Assembly (NCBI GenBank): GCA_949318235.1
Contig: OX439132.1
Coordinates: 21,951,912-22,015,911 of the forward strand
Reading direction: 5' to 3'
Length of the DNA stretch: 64,000 bases
Source: Ecdyonurus torrentis
Taxonomy: Eukaryota > Arthropoda > Insecta > Ephemeroptera > Heptageniidae
In this document: positions 60,521-64,000 of the stretch, piece by piece
Layout of the letters: the number at the start of each line of letters is the position of its first letter
Numbering within the stretch: position 1 is the first letter of the stretch
Made by a program: the position numbers and the translations under genes
The notes under the pieces: generated by a model
What the model was told of the DNA's origin: nothing
Databases searched by the model: none
Seen by the model: the letters and a program-made list of their open reading frames with translations, nothing else

Positions 60521-61893
60521 ATAATTCAAATATAATTTATTACCAATATTAATATGCATGATAACTTACGTTTTCCTAAATTGTACGTTGTACGTTATGT
60601 TATAATTATAACTATAATAATTATACAATTTTATAAACTTTTTATCATGCATTGAAATAGAGGAAACTTCATATAAATCTCGATTTGACATTCATTTTTC
60701 TTCGCAGTTTTATTATAAAAAGTATTGTTATGCCCAGCATGATTTAATGTATAACGGAATATTTTTAATGCATCCGGCCATTAGAGATTTTAATTATGTC
60801 TGCATTTTGTATAGCTTACAAATAACTTTTCATAAAAAAATATCATCATGATATAAAAAGCAACCATGCCGTATGGAAAAAAGTGTATGGTATTAAAAGC
60901 TGGATATATTTTACAAAGAAAATGGGAATCAAGTATTTTCTTTGAGTTTTGTTTTTCTCTGATATCAGAGAATGAATAAATAAAGATATTTTATAAGCTA
61001 TATTTCTTATTATAATTTTATGTTTTTTCTAAGTTTTAATATTCTCTTATATTGTGAGTTTTAATTTAAAAAAGATTAAGTTTTAAGTTCAATATTTTTC
61101 ATTTTTCTTTCTCTCCACTTTATATATTATTCTAACATTTACTTATTATCAGAGATTTTACATTTTAAAATCAATAATATTAAAGTTAAAATTACAGAAA
61201 CAAAAGTTTAATAATTTTGTATAGCGATAACGTTTAATTTTACAGTCTTTAAAGAAAAATACTTTAATATTTTGTGCGGATCGTATTACAAAGTATTGAT
61301 TTTTTACAGTAAAATAAAGTGAACCAAAAGTTTATTATGTATATTATTCAATATTTGAATATCTCTATGTAATTATGAAAGATAAGTGTGTGTATATACA
61401 CAACACAAAATTCTTATGTACGTTTATATGATCATATTTTCAATACTTGTCTGATAAGTGATAAAACCTTCTTAATGAAGTAAAAAAAAGTTGCTTTTTT
61501 TTTTTTTTTTTTTTGCTCTTGAAATGAAGAGCCATCTTAAAATTCAAACTAAATGTATTTTTTCTATGCCTAATGCTTTAACTTAATTGCGTAAAAAAAA
61601 TCAGATAATTTAATCAAACTGAGTACTATCTATACGAACGAACTTACTTCGTTAATAAACGACTAAAAGTTGTCTTCGTAAAAAAAAAAAAAAAAAAAAA
61701 AAAAAAACGGGTGCAGTTTCTTATTGATTTGGAAAGTAATTTATTCCACTTCATTAGAACGTTTTCTGTGTGGCACGTGGTATTTTATAGCACCGACCAG
61801 AATTAATTAAATAATTATTCAAATTGGAGGGAAAAACATCTAGAGGTTTGCTTTAGTTAAATACAAATTTCAAGATCAGTCATTATAATATCA

Positions 61894-61898
<5 letters not shown>
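59382..61898. other. AT-rich non-coding stretch
   Basis: Rich in homopolymers: T28 at about 60203-60230, T36 at 60483-60518, T20 at 61495-61514 and A27 at about 61681-61707. No gene recognised. Confidence 0.6.
60483..60518. repeat. poly(T) tract, (T)nGC type
   Basis: 36 Ts followed by GC, the longest homopolymer in the window. Confidence 0.92.

Positions 61899-61965
<67 letters not shown>
61899..61965. repeat. (CT)n microsatellite
   Basis: About 67 bp of CT. Confidence 0.97.
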
Positions 61966-62453
<488 letters not shown>

Positions 62454-62806
62454 AATCTACATGGATTTCTTTTGACAATATCTTACATTCAGAGTATGTC
62501 AATATTTCAACAATTATACATTTAAACATAGTTATTTAATATAATTAAAATCTCATTCAAAATACATGCTTTAATAATACAAAGCCTCTTCAGTCCCTAA
62601 TTTTTTATAAAATTAATTCATTGTCGTAAATTTTAACCACGTTTTTGTGCGGCTCTCAGAAAGATAAAAATAAGTATTTTTTGTCAAACATGTTTTCTTA
62701 CTGTCATAGACCCCCTAACTCTAGAATGCTCAAAATAGCTTTAAAAAATATAAATTAAAGGGAGTTTTTGGGTCCAATTGTCATATTTTTATCTTAATTT
62801 GTTATC

Positions 62807-62873
62807 TTTTTTTTTTTTCGTTTTTTTTTTTTTTTTTTCGTTTTTTTTTTTTTTTTTTTTTTCGTTTTTTTTT
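62807..62873. repeat. poly(T) blocks separated by CG
   Basis: Four poly(T) blocks separated three times by CG. This is a higher-order repeat of (T)n CG units, probably from duplication of one interrupted tract. Confidence 0.9.
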
Positions 62874-62946
62874 TACTGATTTATCTTATATCTACAATAT
62901 TGTATACTGGGACTGAAGAGGATAGACGTTCAAAAACATATTTAAC

Positions 62947-63002
62947 ATTACGTAATACGTATTACGTAATTGTAGTTATTCAACGCAGCATAAATTACGT
63001 AA
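62947..63002. promoter_or_regulatory. TTACGTAA palindrome cluster
   Basis: A perfect 24-bp palindrome at 62947-62970 contains TTACGTAA twice around a central TACGTA. A third TTACGTAA lies at 62995-63002. TTAYGTAA is the site preferred by PAR/E4BP4-type bZIP factors (insect Vrille and Pdp1). Binding is inference; the palindrome itself is certain. Confidence 0.4.
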
Positions 63003-64000
63003 TTCATTTGTTTCATCTACAAGATAACAACTATACATACAATGTTAACATTCCACATTATTGCAACCAACATTGGTGTTGTTTTACCTAAAAAGTATAT
63101 CACCATCAAATATTATACAAAACAAACACATAATAATATAGTACGAAGCTATCTTTAGATTTATTTTGTTACACTTAAAAGCCATAAATGCTATTTATTT
63201 ATCTTACAATATAATACAATAAAAAGGTATATCATATGTTTGAGTACATGAAAGGCATCGTATAATTTACCGACTTATCAATTCAAGTTTACGAATGTGT
63301 GAATCATGCAGAACATATGAAGTTTGTGTATTTAGCACTTAACACATTACATCTGCTTCAATCTTATCTATATAGTCTAGCAGGAAATACTCTCAAGCAG
63401 GACAAAAAAAAAATCAAGTTCTTCTTTATTCCTCTAAATAAACGTTAGAATGGGAAATTTGTGTGTGTAATATTCTGTATACAGTATACATTGTATAAGC
63501 CAGATCAAATAACTTATTCATGTTGATCTTAATTATTTTACTGTAATTTAAAGTTGGGTTTTTTTCTTTGAAGTAATCAACTTCAAATCAATAAATAATA
63601 CTATATATAATTGAATACGTGTATTTTTTTTTAATAAATAAACAGAAATGTTTGAAATTTTATTTCTGTTTATTACTAAATTTACATATAGTATAATGGT
63701 AATTTATTTAATGTATTTAAAACCATAAAAATTTTAAATTTCGGAATAAAAAATTCAAGGTTTATTTTTCATTAGTGTTACGAACTGATTTCTTGCGTTA
63801 TTGCTCTTGGACAATTGAATAATAAAAAAAGCTATTATTATTATTTTTAAATTTTACGGAATAACAAGAAAAGGCAAAATTTGTATTATTTATAATGAAA
63901 ATTTCAGAATAATCGAAAAATCATGAAGTGGTTGGATTTAAGAAAGCAACTTAAGTTTTGACACCCTTGAAATTTTCATGTTTCGAAATGAAATACTTCT
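63003..64000. other. AT-rich non-coding stretch
   Basis: No gene, splice pattern or repeat family recognised up to the window edge. Confidence 0.6.

Overview
This window is animal nuclear DNA from an invertebrate. It is very AT-rich, intron-dominated and full of simple repeats. I cannot name the species. The one gene I can identify is a cyclic-nucleotide-gated channel subunit of the arthropod Cngl type, so an arthropod, probably an insect, is the best guess. No bacterial, organellar or viral gene organisation is visible.

The Cngl-like gene runs on the minus strand. Five coding exons can be placed by splice signals and reading phase: 33471-33636, 33116-33284, 31573-31671, 25691-25835 and 21857-22617. 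Their phases (0/1, 1/2, 2/2, 2/0, 0/2) join without a conflict or stop and give about 446 codons. The product has an acidic, Ser-rich cytosolic N-terminus, a basic segment, a conserved SFLKRFSTR-type motif, then S1-S5 and the pore with a TIGDLP selectivity filter. The gene is incomplete here. S6, the C-linker and the cyclic-nucleotide-binding domain were not found in the 21.8 kb downstream, so the next intron probably leaves the window. A possible first coding exon lies at 59280-59315: an ATG, 12 codons and a CAG|GTAAGC donor in the correct phase. This is unproven.

Everything else is intron or intergenic DNA. It holds long dinucleotide arrays of (TA)n, (GA)n/(CT)n and (GT)n, a 200-bp (TTTA)n array directly beside a Cngl splice donor, and many 20-35 bp poly(A)/poly(T) tracts. 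It also holds several families of short inverted-repeat transposons (MITEs): A at about 10.5, 12.1 and 29.9 kb; B at 6.2 and 51.5 kb; C at 3.3 and 39.0 kb; D at 2.9, 13.7 and 39.2 kb; E at 15.6 kb; F at 45.6 kb; G at 28.7 kb. There is one LINE reverse-transcriptase end with a MITE inserted into it, and two tRNA-like SINEs.

Region by region: 1-21.8 kb is the putative 3' intron or flank with most of the MITEs, the LINE fragment and a few weak exon candidates; 21.8-33.7 kb is the Cngl exon cluster; 33.7-64 kb is the upstream intron or 5' flank, with SINEs, MITEs, long microsatellites and two weak 5' exon candidates. I saw no convincing novel multi-gene system. The most useful observations are the exon reconstruction, the microsatellite beside a splice donor, the TTAA-flanked MITE nested in a LINE, and the concentration of TGACGTCA sites within MITEs.
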